38,495 bases of DNA. Source: Alphaproteobacteria bacterium (lineage in GTDB: Bacteria; Pseudomonadota; Alphaproteobacteria; UBA11222). Both the position numbers and the translations under genes were made by a program. The stretch covers positions 1 to 38,495 of the forward strand of contig JAHHGO010000003.1 in the NCBI GenBank assembly GCA_023252275.1. Reading direction: 5' to 3'. Positions 17,595 to 28,730 of this stretch are shown here, one piece after another; position 1 is the stretch's first letter, and each line of letters opens with the position of its first letter. A model generated the notes under the pieces. The model was not told where the DNA came from and ran no database searches. It saw only the letters and a list, made by a program, of their open reading frames with translations.

Positions 17595-18367
17595 GCGCCG
17601 GCCGTGATGCGGGTTTGCGGTGCGGTTTCGCCATAACCTTCGCGGTCCAGTTCCAGCGCCAGTTCCCTGCCGCCGCTGCGGGTGATTTTACCTTTCGCCA
17701 GCACATGCACAAAATCCGGCACAATATGATCCAGAAGCCGCTGATAATGCGTGATCACGATCATCGCCCGGTCCGGGGCGCGCAGACCGCTGATCCCGTC
17801 GCCGACAAGACGCAACGCGTCCACATCCAGACCGGAATCGGTTTCGTCCAGCACCGCGAGCAGCGGCTGCAACACCGCCATTTGCAGAATTTCACAGCGT
17901 TTTTTCTCGCCGCCCGAAAATCCGGTATTCACGGGGCGCTTCAGCATATCGGCGGAAATTTTCAGCTTACCCGCCTCGCGCTGCACCAGTTTCATCACGC
18001 CCATGGCGTCCAGCTCATCCTCGCCGCGAGTCTTGCGCTGCGCATTGATGGCATGTTTCAGAAAGGTCATGGTCGCCACGCCGGGAATTTCCACCGGATA
18101 TTGAAAGCCCAGAAAAATTCCTTTCGCGGCGCGCATTTCAGGCTGCAGCGTGGTCAGATCTTCGCCAAAATAATGGATGCTGCCGCCGGTGATTTCATAG
18201 CCGGGGCGTCCGGCCAGAACATAGGACAGTGTGCTTTTGCCGGACCCGTTAGGCCCCATGATCGCATGCACTTCGCCCGCATTGACCACAAGATCAACGC
18301 CGCGCAGAATTTCCTGCCCGCCAGCGGACACATGCAGATTTTTAATTTCCAGCATTAGTTTGCTCAT
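17591..18367 (-). CDS. sufC: SufC, Fe-S assembly ATPase
   Basis: An ABC-type ATPase of 258 residues that powers the SufBCD scaffold. Walker A is GPNGSGKSTL, the signature motif is FSGGEKKRCEILQMA, and Walker B is LAVLDETDSGLDVDALR; the SGGEKKR signature and DETDSGLD are specific to SufC. The track begins at 18466 inside sufB. The true start is MSKLMLEIKNLHVSAGG at 18367, one base past the sufB stop. The stop overlaps the displaced sufD start. Confidence 0.97.
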   Translation of the reverse strand: MSKLMLEIKNLHVSAGGQEILRGVDLVVNAGEVHAIMGPNGSGKSTLSYVLAGRPGYEITGGSIHYFGEDLTTLQPEMRAAKGIFLGFQYPVEIPGVATMTFLKHAINAQRKTRGEDELDAMGVMKLVQREAGKLKISADMLKRPVNTGFSGGEKKRCEILQMAVLQPLLAVLDETDSGLDVDALRLVGDGISGLRAPDRAMIVITHYQRLLDHIVPDFVHVLAKGKITRSGGRELALELDREGYGETAPQTRITAGA

Positions 18368-18368
18368 C

Positions 18369-19823
18369 TTATCCGACGCTGCCTTCCAGGCTGACGCCCA
18401 CCAGTTTTTGCGCTTCGACGGCAAATTCCATCGGTAAATGCTGCAACACTTCGCGGCAAAAACCATTGACCAGCAGCGCCACGGCGCTTTCCGTGTCCAG
18501 TCCGCGCTGGCGGCAATAGAATAATTGCTCCTCGCTCAGCTTTGACGTGGTCGCCTCATGCTCCACCTGCGCGGACGGATTGCGCACTTCGATATAGGGC
18601 ACCGTATGCGCGCCGCATTTATCACCGATCAGCAGGGAATCGCACTGCGTGTGATTGCGCGCGCCCTCGGCCCCCGGAAGGATGCTGACCAGACCGCGAT
18701 AGGTCGACTGGCTGCCGCCGGCGGAAATTCCCTTGGCGACGATGCGGCTGGTCGTGTTGCGTCCCATATGAATCATCTTGGTGCCGGTGTCCGCCTGCTG
18801 ATGATTATTGGTGATGGCGATGGAATAAAACTCGCCCGTGGAATTATCGCCCTTCAGGATACAACTGGGATATTTCCAGGTTATGGCCGAGCCGGTTTCC
18901 ACCTGCGTCCAGGATATTTTCGAGTTGCGTCCCCGGCACAGGCCGCGCTTGGTGACAAAATTATAAATGCCGCCGCGCCCTTCCTTGTCGCCAGGATACC
19001 AGTTTTGAACAGTTGAATATTTGATTTCGGCATCGTCCAGAACGACAAGTTCAACCACCGCGGCGTGCAACTGATTTTCATCGCGCATGGGCGCGGTGCA
19101 GCCTTCCAGATAGCTGACATAGGAACCCTTGTCGGCAATGATCAGGGTACGTTCAAATTGCCCGGTATTGGCGGCATTGATGCGGAAATAGGTGGACAGC
19201 TCCATCGGGCAGCGCACACCCGGCGGTATATATACAAAGGTTCCATCGCTGAACACGGCGGAATTCAGCGTGGCGTGAAAATTATCCGCATAGGGAACAA
19301 CCGATCCAAGATATTTCTTCACCATTTCGGGATGATCCCGCACGGCTTCGGAAATCGAGCAGAAAATCACCCCGGCTTCGTGCAGCTTTTCCTTGAAGGT
19401 TGTCACCACGGATACGCTGTCAAACACCGCATCGACGGCGACACCCGCCAGCAGCATGCGTTCATTCAGCGGAATGCCCAGCTTTTCATAGGTGCGCAGC
19501 AGTTCGGGATCAACCTCATCTAGGCTTTTAGGGCCGGACCCAAACCCCTTTGGCGCGGCGTAATAATAGGCATCCTGATAATCGATCTGCGGAAATTCTA
19601 CCCGCGCCCATTTCGGCTCTTTCATGGTCAGCCAGCGGCGATAGGCGCGCAGGCGCCAATCGAGCATCCATTGCGGCTCCTGCTTTTTGGCGGAGATGAA
19701 ACGGACAATGTCCTCGTTCAGCCCTTTCGGGGCGAACTCGGATTCAATCTCGGTGACAAAACCATGCTTGTAGGTTTCACCGGATTCGGCAACAGCCGTG
19801 ATGGTTTCGGGACGCGCACTCAT
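18369..19823 (-). CDS. sufB: SufB, Fe-S cluster scaffold protein
   Basis: The product has 484 residues, normal for SufB, the main scaffold on which clusters are built in the SufBCD complex. Visible segments are [22 protein letters not shown] near the N-terminus, [20 protein letters not shown] in the middle, [20 protein letters not shown], and [43 protein letters not shown] near the C-terminus. Its ATG is 9 nt after the class I desulfurase stop. No anomalies. Confidence 0.97.
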   Translation of the reverse strand: MSARPETITAVAESGETYKHGFVTEIESEFAPKGLNEDIVRFISAKKQEPQWMLDWRLRAYRRWLTMKEPKWARVEFPQIDYQDAYYYAAPKGFGSGPKSLDEVDPELLRTYEKLGIPLNERMLLAGVAVDAVFDSVSVVTTFKEKLHEAGVIFCSISEAVRDHPEMVKKYLGSVVPYADNFHATLNSAVFSDGTFVYIPPGVRCPMELSTYFRINAANTGQFERTLIIADKGSYVSYLEGCTAPMRDENQLHAAVVELVVLDDAEIKYSTVQNWYPGDKEGRGGIYNFVTKRGLCRGRNSKISWTQVETGSAITWKYPSCILKGDNSTGEFYSIAITNNHQQADTGTKMIHMGRNTTSRIVAKGISAGGSQSTYRGLVSILPGAEGARNHTQCDSLLIGDKCGAHTVPYIEVRNPSAQVEHEATTSKLSEEQLFYCRQRGLDTESAVALLVNGFCREVLQHLPMEFAVEAQKLVGVSLEGSVG

Positions 19824-19832
19824 AATTCCACC

Positions 19833-20960
<1,128 letters not shown>

Positions 20961-20975
20961 ACGGTTTCGGACCTG

Positions 20976-21470
20976 CTAATCGGCGGCGGACGCCAGTTGC
21001 GGGGCATCAGAATTAGTGGACATACCCTCCAATGCCGGAATGGCCCCGCTCGTGCCCAGCACGCGTTTCTGTACGACATCGTCCAGGGTGACCGAGCTGA
21101 GATAGATATGAATCTGCCGGCCGAGTTCTTCCCACAAATCATGCGTCATGCAGCGGCTATTATGTTTGGCGCATCCCATCGACGAGCCGGTCTGGCAGCG
21201 GGTCGTGCGGATGGGTTCATCCACCGCCAGTATAATGTCCGCAATGCGGATCTGATCTTTCGGATTGGCTAGCCGGTAGCCGCCGCCGGGGCCACGCACG
21301 CTGCGGACAATGCCGCCGCGCCGCAATTTGGCGAATAATTGCTCCAGATAGGATAGGGATATGTCCTGACGCGCCGCAATATCGGCCAGGGTCACTGGCT
21401 TGTCCACGCCTTCGCCCGCGAGGTCCACCATCGCCATCACCGCATAACGCCCGCGTGTGCTTAGTCTCAC
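20976..21470 (-). CDS. iscR: Rrf2-family Fe-S regulator (IscR-like)
   Basis: The product has 164 residues. An N-terminal Rrf2 winged helix (MRLSTRGRYAVMAMVDLA; DISLSYLEQLFAKLRRGGIVRSVRGPGGGY) is followed by a cluster-binding segment TRCQTGSSMGCAKHNSRCMTHDLW with three Cys and a His. The spacing is C-x7-C-x6-C-x2-H, against C-x5-C-x5-C-x2-H recalled for the E. coli protein. It probably binds a [2Fe-2S] cluster and represses its own operon when clusters are plentiful. The start is GTG, with AAGGA 8 nt upstream. It is the first gene of the suf operon. Confidence 0.94.
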   Translation of the reverse strand: MRLSTRGRYAVMAMVDLAGEGVDKPVTLADIAARQDISLSYLEQLFAKLRRGGIVRSVRGPGGGYRLANPKDQIRIADIILAVDEPIRTTRCQTGSSMGCAKHNSRCMTHDLWEELGRQIHIYLSSVTLDDVVQKRVLGTSGAIPALEGMSTNSDAPQLASAAD

Positions 21471-21589
21471 TGGATTAGTCCTTTGTATAGATATGGTATT
21501 CCAGAGCAGATTTTACTGCCATTTTCAGGGCCGCTTATGATATGACCGCGCTCTGCTTCCACACCGGCTTGCCGCAGATCGCCATCTGG

Positions 21590-21617
21590 AATGTAAACAA
21601 CCTACTAAATATGTCAA
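21590..21617 (-). promoter_or_regulatory. Candidate promoter of the iscR-suf operon
   Basis: Minus-strand TTGACA (21617-21612, perfect -35) is followed after 16 nt by TACATT (21595-21590, 4/6 of -10). It lies about 120 nt upstream of the iscR GTG in a 254-nt divergent spacer. The AT-rich sequence ATACTTGACATATTTAGTAGG around the -35 is where an IscR operator would be expected, but I cannot define the site. The rest of the spacer shows no gene. On the plus side it ends with AAGGAAAGG before the hydrolase gene. Confidence 0.55.
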
Positions 21618-21724
21618 GTATTTCCAGTAAATCGTAGCCAAGCTGTTGATTTAGAAAAAATAATTCTCATTTTAAACACAATCTAAATAGTCTGATACAG
21701 ACTTAAGGAAAGGAATCGAGAAAG

Positions 21725-22387
21725 ATGTCTGAAATCTTTTTCAATGGCCCGGCGGGCCGTATAGAGGGTCGCTATTATCCCGCGAACCGGGCCAATGCCC
21801 CGATTGCGCTGATCCTGCATCCGCATCCGCTCTATGGCGGATCGATGCAGAACAAGGTCGTGCATCAGGTGGGACAGATTTTCCAGAAGCATGAGTTTTC
21901 GGTTCTGCGCTTCAACTTTCGCGGCGTCGGGCGCAGCGTGGGCGAATATGATCATGGCCAGGGCGAACTGTCGGATGCCGCATCGGCGCTGGACTGGCTG
22001 CAACAGCTTAATGGAAATGCGCCGCAATGCTGGATTGCGGGCTTTTCTTTTGGCGCCTGGATCGCCATGCAATTGTTAATGCGCCGTCCGGAAATATCCG
22101 GCTTTATCGGTATTGCGCCGCCGGCCAATAATTATGATTTCGCCTTTCTGGCTCCTTGCCCGGTGTCGGGGGCCATTATTCATGGCACCGCCGATCAGGT
22201 CGTGCCGATTGAATCGGTCGATAAGCTTGTTAACAAGCTCTCGTCGCAGAAGAATATTGTCGTGGATTATATGAAGATCAAAGGCGCCAATCATTTTTTT
22301 GAGACGCATATTCCGGATCTGAGCAAGCAGGTGAGCGATTATCTGACCCGCCAGGTCGCCGTGATCGACGCCAAACAGACGGTCTGA
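21725..22387 (+). CDS. Alpha/beta hydrolase (COG2945-like)
   Basis: A soluble alpha/beta-hydrolase of 220 residues. The elements seen are LILHPHPLYGGSMQNKVV (HPHPxxGG motif of the COG2945 group), LRFNFRGVGRS, the nucleophile elbow GFSFGAWIA with its Ser, IHGTADQVVP with an acidic residue, and GANHFFETH with the catalytic His. The group is small and lacks lid insertions; its substrate is unknown. AAGGAAAGG lies about 10 nt before the ATG. It diverges from the iscR operon and ends 4 nt from the convergent anmK stop. Confidence 0.9.
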   Translation: MSEIFFNGPAGRIEGRYYPANRANAPIALILHPHPLYGGSMQNKVVHQVGQIFQKHEFSVLRFNFRGVGRSVGEYDHGQGELSDAASALDWLQQLNGNAPQCWIAGFSFGAWIAMQLLMRRPEISGFIGIAPPANNYDFAFLAPCPVSGAIIHGTADQVVPIESVDKLVNKLSSQKNIVVDYMKIKGANHFFETHIPDLSKQVSDYLTRQVAVIDAKQTV

Positions 22388-22391
22388 TCAA

Positions 22392-23528
22392 TCAGGGCTT
22401 GCGCGCAAGCACGCCGCCCGGCAGAGGGCGCGGCGCGCCGGTGGTTGAGGGCAGGCTGATCGGCAGGCCGCGCAGATGGCGCACAGCCAGATAGGCAAAG
22501 GCTTCCGCTTCCAGCGCATCGCCGCGCCAGCCGGCTTCTTCGGCGGCATGCACGGGAACGCCCAGTTCCCGGCGCAGCATTTCCATCAAGGTCCTGTTAT
22601 GCCGCCCGCCGCCACAGACGATCCAGCGCACTGGCGGTGCGGGCAAATGCCGGACTGACGCCGCCACCGACGCCGCCGTAAAGGCGGCAAGCGTCGCCGC
22701 CCCGTCTTCTGCGGAAAGCTCGGCAACATGGGACAGATCAAAGGCCAGCCGGTCGAGGCTTTTGGGCGGCGGCGCCTGAATTAGCGGTGAGGCCATCAAA
22801 GCGGCAAGCGCGGGAGCATTGACCATTCCACGCCCGCCCAATAGGCCATCACGGTCCATCGGTATTCCGGTTTTGCGCGCGCACCAGTCATCAATCAGCC
22901 CATTACCGGGGCCAGTGTCAAATGCCACTATACCGCTGCCCAGCGGATCGAGGCTGAGATCCAGCCAGCTTACATTGGCGATGCCGCCAATATTAAGCAC
23001 CGCCAGCGGCCCGCCGCGTCCGGTTTCGTCAAAATCAAGATCGCGCGCCAGCCCCTGATGATAAAGCGGCACAAGCGGCGCGCCCTGGCCGCCCTCAGCG
23101 ACATCGGCGCTGCGAAAATCATAGACCACATCTATGTCCAGACTGCGAGCCAGCCTGCCGCCATCCCCGATTTGCAGGGTGAGGCGCTGTTCGGGGCGAT
23201 GCAACAGGGTTTGACCATGAAAGCCGATCACGGCAACCTCATCAGGCTCGATCTCGGCCTCACTCAGTAACGCCAGAACGATCTGCCGGTGCAGCGCGGT
23301 CAGATCCTGCGACAGCGCGATGATTTGCGGGTCCTGCCGCGCCGCCGCGCCCAGTTTGGCCGCCAGCGTCATGGCGTCGCGCAGATTGGCGCGCATCTCA
23401 TCCTCATAAGACTGGGTAGCCCAGGGGCCAAAGGCCTCGATGCGTTCCCCATCGGTGCGGATCAGGGCGGCGTCAATGCCGTCCAGCGAGGTTCCGCTCA
23501 TCAGGCCAAGCGCTATAACTGGCTCCAT
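22392..23528 (-). CDS. anmK: Anhydro-N-acetylmuramic acid kinase
   Basis: A kinase of 378 residues that converts recycled anhydro-MurNAc to MurNAc-6-phosphate, part of peptidoglycan recycling in the cytoplasm. The family start ALGLMSGTSLDGIDAALIRTD, GFHGQTLLHRPEQRLTLQIGDG, NIGGIANVSWL and FDTGPGNGLIDDW are all present. It diverges from tyrS, a neighbour arrangement seen in many Alphaproteobacteria. No clear ribosome site precedes the ATG. Confidence 0.96.
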   Translation of the reverse strand: MEPVIALGLMSGTSLDGIDAALIRTDGERIEAFGPWATQSYEDEMRANLRDAMTLAAKLGAAARQDPQIIALSQDLTALHRQIVLALLSEAEIEPDEVAVIGFHGQTLLHRPEQRLTLQIGDGGRLARSLDIDVVYDFRSADVAEGGQGAPLVPLYHQGLARDLDFDETGRGGPLAVLNIGGIANVSWLDLSLDPLGSGIVAFDTGPGNGLIDDWCARKTGIPMDRDGLLGGRGMVNAPALAALMASPLIQAPPPKSLDRLAFDLSHVAELSAEDGAATLAAFTAASVAASVRHLPAPPVRWIVCGGGRHNRTLMEMLRRELGVPVHAAEEAGWRGDALEAEAFAYLAVRHLRGLPISLPSTTGAPRPLPGGVLARKP

Positions 23529-23612
23529 ACGACTTCATCCCACCTTTTCGCTTGCCCGCAAAGCTGATACAGCTTGTCCGCGCTAGACACAATATTAGTT
23601 AACAGAACAGCC

Positions 23613-24866
23613 ATGAAAATGAAGTTAAACTCGCTATTTTTAGAAACTTTTGTTGCCCGCGGTTATCTGCATCAGTGCAGCGACCTTGAGGGGCTGGATG
23701 CGCTGGCCGCCCGCCAGCCGATTACGGCCTATGTCGGCTATGACTGCACCGCGCCCAGCCTGCATGTCGGGCATCTGATCTCGATCATGATGCTGCGCCT
23801 TTTGCAGCAAACCGGCCACAAACCCATTGTATTGATTGGCGGCGGCACAACGCGTGTTGGTGATCCAACCGGCAAGGATGAATCGCGCCCGCTTCTGACC
23901 GATGATCAGATCGCCGCCAATATATCGAGCATCAGAAATGTGTTCGGTAAATTTCTGATCTTTGGCGACGGGCCGACCGATGCGATTATGGTCAATAATG
24001 CGGACTGGCTGGACAGGCTGAACTATATCGGATTTTTGCGTGATTTCGGCACGCATTTCACGATCAACCGTATGCTGACAATGGACAGCGTCAAATTGCG
24101 TCTGGAACGCGAACAGCCGCTGACCTTCCTTGAATTCAATTACATGCTGTTGCAGGCCTATGATTTTCTCGAACTCAACCGCAAATATGGCTGCCATTTG
24201 CAGATGGGCGGTTCGGACCAGTGGGGCAACATCGTCAATGGCGTTGAGCTGGGCCGGCGCGCCGATGCGGCGGCATTATATGGCCTGACAACGCCGCTGC
24301 TGACGCTGGCCTCCGGGAAAAAAATGGGCAAATCGGAAAGCGGCGCGGTGTGGCTGAATGGCGATATGCTTGGCCCCTACGAATATTGGCAATATTGGCG
24401 CAATGTGGAGGATGCCGATGTCGGGCGTTTTCTGCGCCTGTTCACCGAACTGCCGCTGGATGAAATTGCGCGTCTGGAAAAATTACAGGGCCAGGAACTG
24501 AACGAGGCCAAAAAAATACTGGCCACCCAGGCGACGGCCATGGCGCATGGCGCGGAGCAGGCGCAACAGGCGGCGGAAACCGCGCGCAAAACCTTTGAAG
24601 AGGGCGCGTTAAGCGATGGGCTGCCGGAATTGGTAATTGCGCAAAATGAATTTTCATCCGGCCTTGCGGTTTCGGAACTGCTGCGCCGTTCCGGCCTCTG
24701 CGCCAGCGGCGGCGAGGCCAGAAGGCTGATCAAAAACCGGGGTGTACGGATTAATGATCGACTGGTTGAGAACGAGCTTGCCGCGCTTAACCCCGCGGAT
24801 TTTTCCAATGGCGCCATCAAGCTCAGCGCCGGGCGGAAAAAACATGTTCTGGTGCGGGCGGGATAG
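23613..24866 (+). CDS. tyrS: Tyrosyl-tRNA synthetase
   Basis: A class I synthetase that charges tRNA-Tyr, 417 residues from the ATG at 23613. The track's TTG at 23574 adds a non-conserved leader, and a second ATG lies at 23619. The HIGH-like motif is [12 protein letters not shown], the KMSKS-like motif is [13 protein letters not shown], and [14 protein letters not shown] binds tyrosine. A C-terminal S4 RNA-binding domain begins near [21 protein letters not shown]. The stop codon lies in a palindrome shared with the convergent flavin reductase gene. Confidence 0.97.
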   Translation: MKMKLNSLFLETFVARGYLHQCSDLEGLDALAARQPITAYVGYDCTAPSLHVGHLISIMMLRLLQQTGHKPIVLIGGGTTRVGDPTGKDESRPLLTDDQIAANISSIRNVFGKFLIFGDGPTDAIMVNNADWLDRLNYIGFLRDFGTHFTINRMLTMDSVKLRLEREQPLTFLEFNYMLLQAYDFLELNRKYGCHLQMGGSDQWGNIVNGVELGRRADAAALYGLTTPLLTLASGKKMGKSESGAVWLNGDMLGPYEYWQYWRNVEDADVGRFLRLFTELPLDEIARLEKLQGQELNEAKKILATQATAMAHGAEQAQQAAETARKTFEEGALSDGLPELVIAQNEFSSGLAVSELLRRSGLCASGGEARRLIKNRGVRINDRLVENELAALNPADFSNGAIKLSAGRKKHVLVRAG

Positions 24867-24880
24867 ACGGCGTCTATCCC
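24860..24880. terminator. Palindrome holding both convergent stop codons (tyrS / flavin reductase)
   Basis: GGGATAGAC - GGC - GTCTATCCC is a perfect 9-bp inverted repeat. It contains the tyrS TAG on the plus strand and the flavin reductase TAG on the minus strand, so both proteins end in Gly followed by TAG. No T-run follows immediately on either side. It may act as a short bidirectional terminator. Confidence 0.5.
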
Positions 24881-25374
24881 CCGTAAAACACTTTTTCGCC
24901 CAGATCCTTCATCCATAATATCGCGTCATCGGCCCTGGCCTCGGGCTGTTTGGCGACATTGGCGTCGGTCACCTGGCCCACGAAGATGTGGTGATCGCCA
25001 AGATCGACAATGCGGCTGACTTTGCATTCCACACTGGCAATGGCGTTGCCCAGAATGGGTGAGCCATTGCGCCCGGCGCTGAACGGCTCGCCGCTGATCT
25101 TGCTGCCGTCAAGCTGCGCCGGTTTGAAAAAGGTGAATCCCACCGGGGCTTGCCCCTTGCCAAGCATGTTAAGAGCAAAACACTGGGTCTTTTTGATCAG
25201 CGCATAGGCCCCGCTATCCGTCTTGATAGCGACGGCGATCAGGGGCGGTTCAAACGAGGTTTGCGTCACCCAGTTAACGGTGGCGGCGGCAACCTCATCG
25301 CCCGAACGGGCAGTCAGTATATAAATTCCGTAGGGGATCATTCGCAGGGCAGTCTTTTTTGCCGCATCATCCAT
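24874..25374 (-). CDS. Flavin reductase-like, FMN-binding protein
   Basis: The product has 166 residues with the split-barrel flavin reductase fold. IPYGIYILTARSGDEVAAATVNWVTQTSFEPPLIAVAI is the typical FMN-phosphate segment, and GSPILGNAIASVECKV and DLGDHHIFVGQVTDA complete the barrel. Members reduce FMN or FAD with NAD(P)H, often for a partner monooxygenase. No such oxygenase gene lies nearby, so the partner and the reductase activity itself are unproven. It is followed by the convergent tyrS. Confidence 0.9.
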   Translation of the reverse strand: MDDAAKKTALRMIPYGIYILTARSGDEVAAATVNWVTQTSFEPPLIAVAIKTDSGAYALIKKTQCFALNMLGKGQAPVGFTFFKPAQLDGSKISGEPFSAGRNGSPILGNAIASVECKVSRIVDLGDHHIFVGQVTDANVAKQPEARADDAILWMKDLGEKVFYGG

Positions 25375-25441
25375 GGTCAGGCTCCTTATCTATTTTGAGG
25401 AGCAAGATTTCCGCAATCCGGCCGAGGAATCAAGCGGCATT

Positions 25442-28400
25442 TTATTCCGAAGGCGTTGAGCCGGGCTGCGCGGGCGCGGCATTTTCTTCACCCGGCGCGG
25501 CAACGTCCCCCAGATTGAAAATTTTCCGCAGGAAGCCGGGCGTGAGCGCAGACAGCGGGTTGACGAAAACATCCGGATTGTCACTCGATCCGGTAACGCT
25601 GTAATTGATGGCGAACACGCCTTCATTTTTGCCGCCGAGCAGAATTTTGCCAAGGATCGGCACCTTGCCAAACACCGTATTCAGCGTATAAGCGGGTATC
25701 ACCGTGCCGTTCATATTGACGGTTCCATCTTTTTCGTTTTTTGTGCCATGCAGGGTCAGGCCAAGCTCGGAGCCCGAACCATAGGCTTCGGACAGGCTCA
25801 CAACGCCATTTTGCATTTTATAGGGTACGAAAATGCGGTCAAAGGTCAGACCGCTGCCTGTCAATATGTCGCGAATGCCGGTGAGAGAGGCGATGGTCAG
25901 AATGCGCGTCAGCACAGGCGTATTGACGACCTGCATGTTCCGTACACGAATTTGACCCTGTAGCGGCGCATCCGTGCCCGGGTCACGCGGTTGCGTGTCA
26001 AGAAATTCTCCCTTCATATCCAGATCGCCATTAACGCCACTGTCAAACAGGGCTAGGCCATATAATATTCTGCCGGCATCCTGTGAAAGCAGTGAAAATG
26101 TTCTGTTGCCGCTCTCACTGGGCTGCAAGCGCAGGGTCACCTTTTTTTCAGCGCCATAATTGCCATCGACGGCCAGCTTGATGAAATCCTTGCCATCATA
26201 ATTTCCGATCGCGGTCACATCGCGCAGAATATTTCCCTCGCGTAACAGAACCTCTCCCATACGGGCCTCCAGCGTATAGGCAAGGCCTTTTTCGTCCGGG
26301 TCCTGAATTTCGCCGGATTTGTGCAATTCAGAGATGGAAAGAGACAGATCGGCGCGGGCGCCTTTTGCCGTGATGGCATACACGCCCTGTTTGTTCCGCC
26401 GAGCCTCGACCGTCAGGTCGTTTGACGCCCCCAGTTTTAACCTGTCCATCCGGACAATGGCTGGCGGCCCCTGAGGTTCGAACACCAGACGTCCAGCCAC
26501 ATCAATCTCCTTGCCCTTAACGGACAGTTTTTCCAGTATGACGCCGCCGCCGCCCGAAGGCATGGCGAAGTCAAAACTGATCTGCGCGGCTATATCCTTT
26601 GGCTTGCGCCAGGACAGCGGCGCGGCGATCAATTCGGCCCCGTTCAGATCGGCAATGACATGGCCGCCGGAAATGTTTTTTCCGCGTCCCCACGCCTCGG
26701 CCTGCAAGCCGGCAGGCCCGGCGATCAACCCGGCGGTTGGAAAGCCAAGCGCCTCGAGCTGCTTTTCATCGGCTTTCATTTTGACGGTGTAATTACTGGA
26801 TGGCGCATCCTTTACATTGAACTGCTCAACCCAGACAATATCCGCATCGGCATTTGCCAGAAGTCCCGTTCCTTTGGCCGTGATGCCTTTTGTATTGACA
26901 TCAACATGAAGGTTGGCCTGCTCCAATGCGACGCCATTCAGCAGATCGGGCATCAGAAAGCCGTTCACATCGGCAGAAATTTCATACTGGATTTCATCCA
27001 TCCGCATGCCGTTTTTGATGGGCAGTTTCATGTTCAGGCGTGTGGCCGCTTCGCCGCCAATGCGGGCCGGATCGATGCCATACCGCGACGGATAGCCCAG
27101 CGGCTTATAGTCGATCAATTCAAGGGTTTTGGTCATGCTGCCGTTCAGCAGCAGCACAATCTGTCCATCTTTGTCAGGCAGATGCGTATTGCCAAGTATG
27201 AATTTTCCATCGCTCAGCCGTAAGCCATCCAGAATGACGCCCTCATCAAGGTTCAGTTCCAGCTTGCGGCCGGTTATCAGGGCGCTGCCGCGCGCCTGGG
27301 AGATGGGCGGCATCGGACGCAGATAATGGCCTGTTACAGCGTTGAACTTTAATTCGACCTTGATGGCTTCATCGCTGAGCGGGCCAGCGGCAAAATCGCC
27401 GCGCGCAATATTCGCCTCGAATTGCGCCGCATCAATCGTGCCTGTATCCATATTTTCCATGAACCAGGCGCGCGAGCCGCGGGCTGCGGGAATTGGCCAC
27501 AGGCGTTTAACGGTTTCGATGCTGGCGTTGCGGATGCGGCCGGACAGATGAATGGCCGGGCTGGCAACGCCATATTCGACCGTTCCCGCAGCGTTGATCT
27601 CCAATGGCCCTTGCTTCAGTAGCGCGCGCTCAAGACGTATCAGGCCATCACTGAAACTATAGGCGCCCAGGATCTCAAGACTGTCTATCTGAACCGGCTC
27701 CGGTATCAGCTCCGGCAGAATAATTTCCCCCGCGCCGGTGCGGACATTGGCGTTTAACCCCAGCAGGGTGCCATCGCGCGCCATTTGGATTCCAAGCTGG
27801 CCGCTTACAGGCAGGTGAAATTTGGCAAGCTCGGCCAGCGCCACCGCTTCGTCAGCAAGGCGGAAAGGTTCCACGCCGCTAAAACTGACATCAATCTGGC
27901 TTTGTTGCGTTGCGCTGTCGAAATTTCCACCTAGCGACAGATCCCAGCGCTGTTCGTCAATTTTCAGGCCGATGCCGGCCTGTCCGGTAATTCCCTGCGC
28001 GGAACGCGAGAACGAAAAATTGGCCTTACTGGCCTGCCATACGGTTTCAAGCCGCAGATCGCGATAATATAATTCGACATTATCGATCGCCAGATGTTCC
28101 AGCGCCCCCATATTGCCGCTAAGGCCGGGCGGCTCCAGCAGTGCGGCAAAGGCGCGCGACAATAAACCCGATATGTCGGGCGGATTCATTTGTTTGAGAT
28201 TATCCGGCGCCGCGCCAGCGCCAAGCCGGAAAGAACCATCCAGCAGACGCACAATGGTCATGGAGGCGCCATTCAATTCCACCGATTTGGGGGCGATGCG
28301 CCCCAATAACAGGCCGCGCGCGCTAAGCCCAAGGTCAAGCCGCTGCGCCTGGGCCACAAGATTGCCGGAGGTTTCTTTTATCCGCGCGCCGGTGATGGTG

Positions 28401-28627
28401 ATTGCAAGAGAGGGCTGCAAATCGCTCCAGTCAATGACCGGCTCGTCAAATTCCCATTTGTAACCGGGGGTGACTTCGTCGAGCATCTCCCGCAGATAGT
28501 CGCCGGCAAAGGACAGGCTGACGGGACCGCTGGCGAGACGCCATAGCGCCAGCGCGGCAAGCAGCGTAACCACCGTCAGCGCGGCTCCAAGGCCGCGCAT
28601 AAGTATCTTGGTTGAACGAATAATCAC
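25442..28627 (-). CDS. Large AsmA-like / YhdP-type envelope protein
   Basis: The product has 1061 residues with one N-terminal membrane anchor (about residues 10-30, GAALTVVTLLAALALWRLAS) and a long periplasmic region of repeating beta-rich segments. The C-terminal part (ILTIASLTGIRDILTGSGLTFDRIFVPYKMQNGVVSL, then GTVIPAYTLNTVFGKVPILGKIL) is the AsmA-like C-terminal signature shared with YhdP, and the N-terminal half resembles DUF3971. Proteins of this class are thought to form hydrophobic grooves moving phospholipids toward the outer membrane. The tail is Ala/Pro-rich. The start is GTG at 28627 with no clear ribosome site; ATG 28603 is an alternative. Confidence 0.88.
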   Translation of the reverse strand: MIIRSTKILMRGLGAALTVVTLLAALALWRLASGPVSLSFAGDYLREMLDEVTPGYKWEFDEPVIDWSDLQPSLAITITGARIKETSGNLVAQAQRLDLGLSARGLLLGRIAPKSVELNGASMTIVRLLDGSFRLGAGAAPDNLKQMNPPDISGLLSRAFAALLEPPGLSGNMGALEHLAIDNVELYYRDLRLETVWQASKANFSFSRSAQGITGQAGIGLKIDEQRWDLSLGGNFDSATQQSQIDVSFSGVEPFRLADEAVALAELAKFHLPVSGQLGIQMARDGTLLGLNANVRTGAGEIILPELIPEPVQIDSLEILGAYSFSDGLIRLERALLKQGPLEINAAGTVEYGVASPAIHLSGRIRNASIETVKRLWPIPAARGSRAWFMENMDTGTIDAAQFEANIARGDFAAGPLSDEAIKVELKFNAVTGHYLRPMPPISQARGSALITGRKLELNLDEGVILDGLRLSDGKFILGNTHLPDKDGQIVLLLNGSMTKTLELIDYKPLGYPSRYGIDPARIGGEAATRLNMKLPIKNGMRMDEIQYEISADVNGFLMPDLLNGVALEQANLHVDVNTKGITAKGTGLLANADADIVWVEQFNVKDAPSSNYTVKMKADEKQLEALGFPTAGLIAGPAGLQAEAWGRGKNISGGHVIADLNGAELIAAPLSWRKPKDIAAQISFDFAMPSGGGGVILEKLSVKGKEIDVAGRLVFEPQGPPAIVRMDRLKLGASNDLTVEARRNKQGVYAITAKGARADLSLSISELHKSGEIQDPDEKGLAYTLEARMGEVLLREGNILRDVTAIGNYDGKDFIKLAVDGNYGAEKKVTLRLQPSESGNRTFSLLSQDAGRILYGLALFDSGVNGDLDMKGEFLDTQPRDPGTDAPLQGQIRVRNMQVVNTPVLTRILTIASLTGIRDILTGSGLTFDRIFVPYKMQNGVVSLSEAYGSGSELGLTLHGTKNEKDGTVNMNGTVIPAYTLNTVFGKVPILGKILLGGKNEGVFAINYSVTGSSDNPDVFVNPLSALTPGFLRKIFNLGDVAAPGEENAAPAQPGSTPSE

Positions 28628-28730
28628 AGACGGGTTTCAGTATTGCCGTATTCTCATTCTCACACCACCCTATATACTGGCGCTATCCGGGTCAGGAATC
28701 GTGACCGGCTTATATTCAGGCGGCTGTTGA

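Noticed and set aside
17480-18358. 292-aa plus-strand ORF opposite sufC
   Set aside because: It is antisense to sufC with intact Walker and signature motifs. Phe/His/Gln richness marks a shadow frame.
18368-18466. Extended sufC start in the ORF track
   Set aside because: The extra 33 residues lie inside sufB and are not SufC-like. MSKLMLEIKNL directly after the sufB stop is the natural start.
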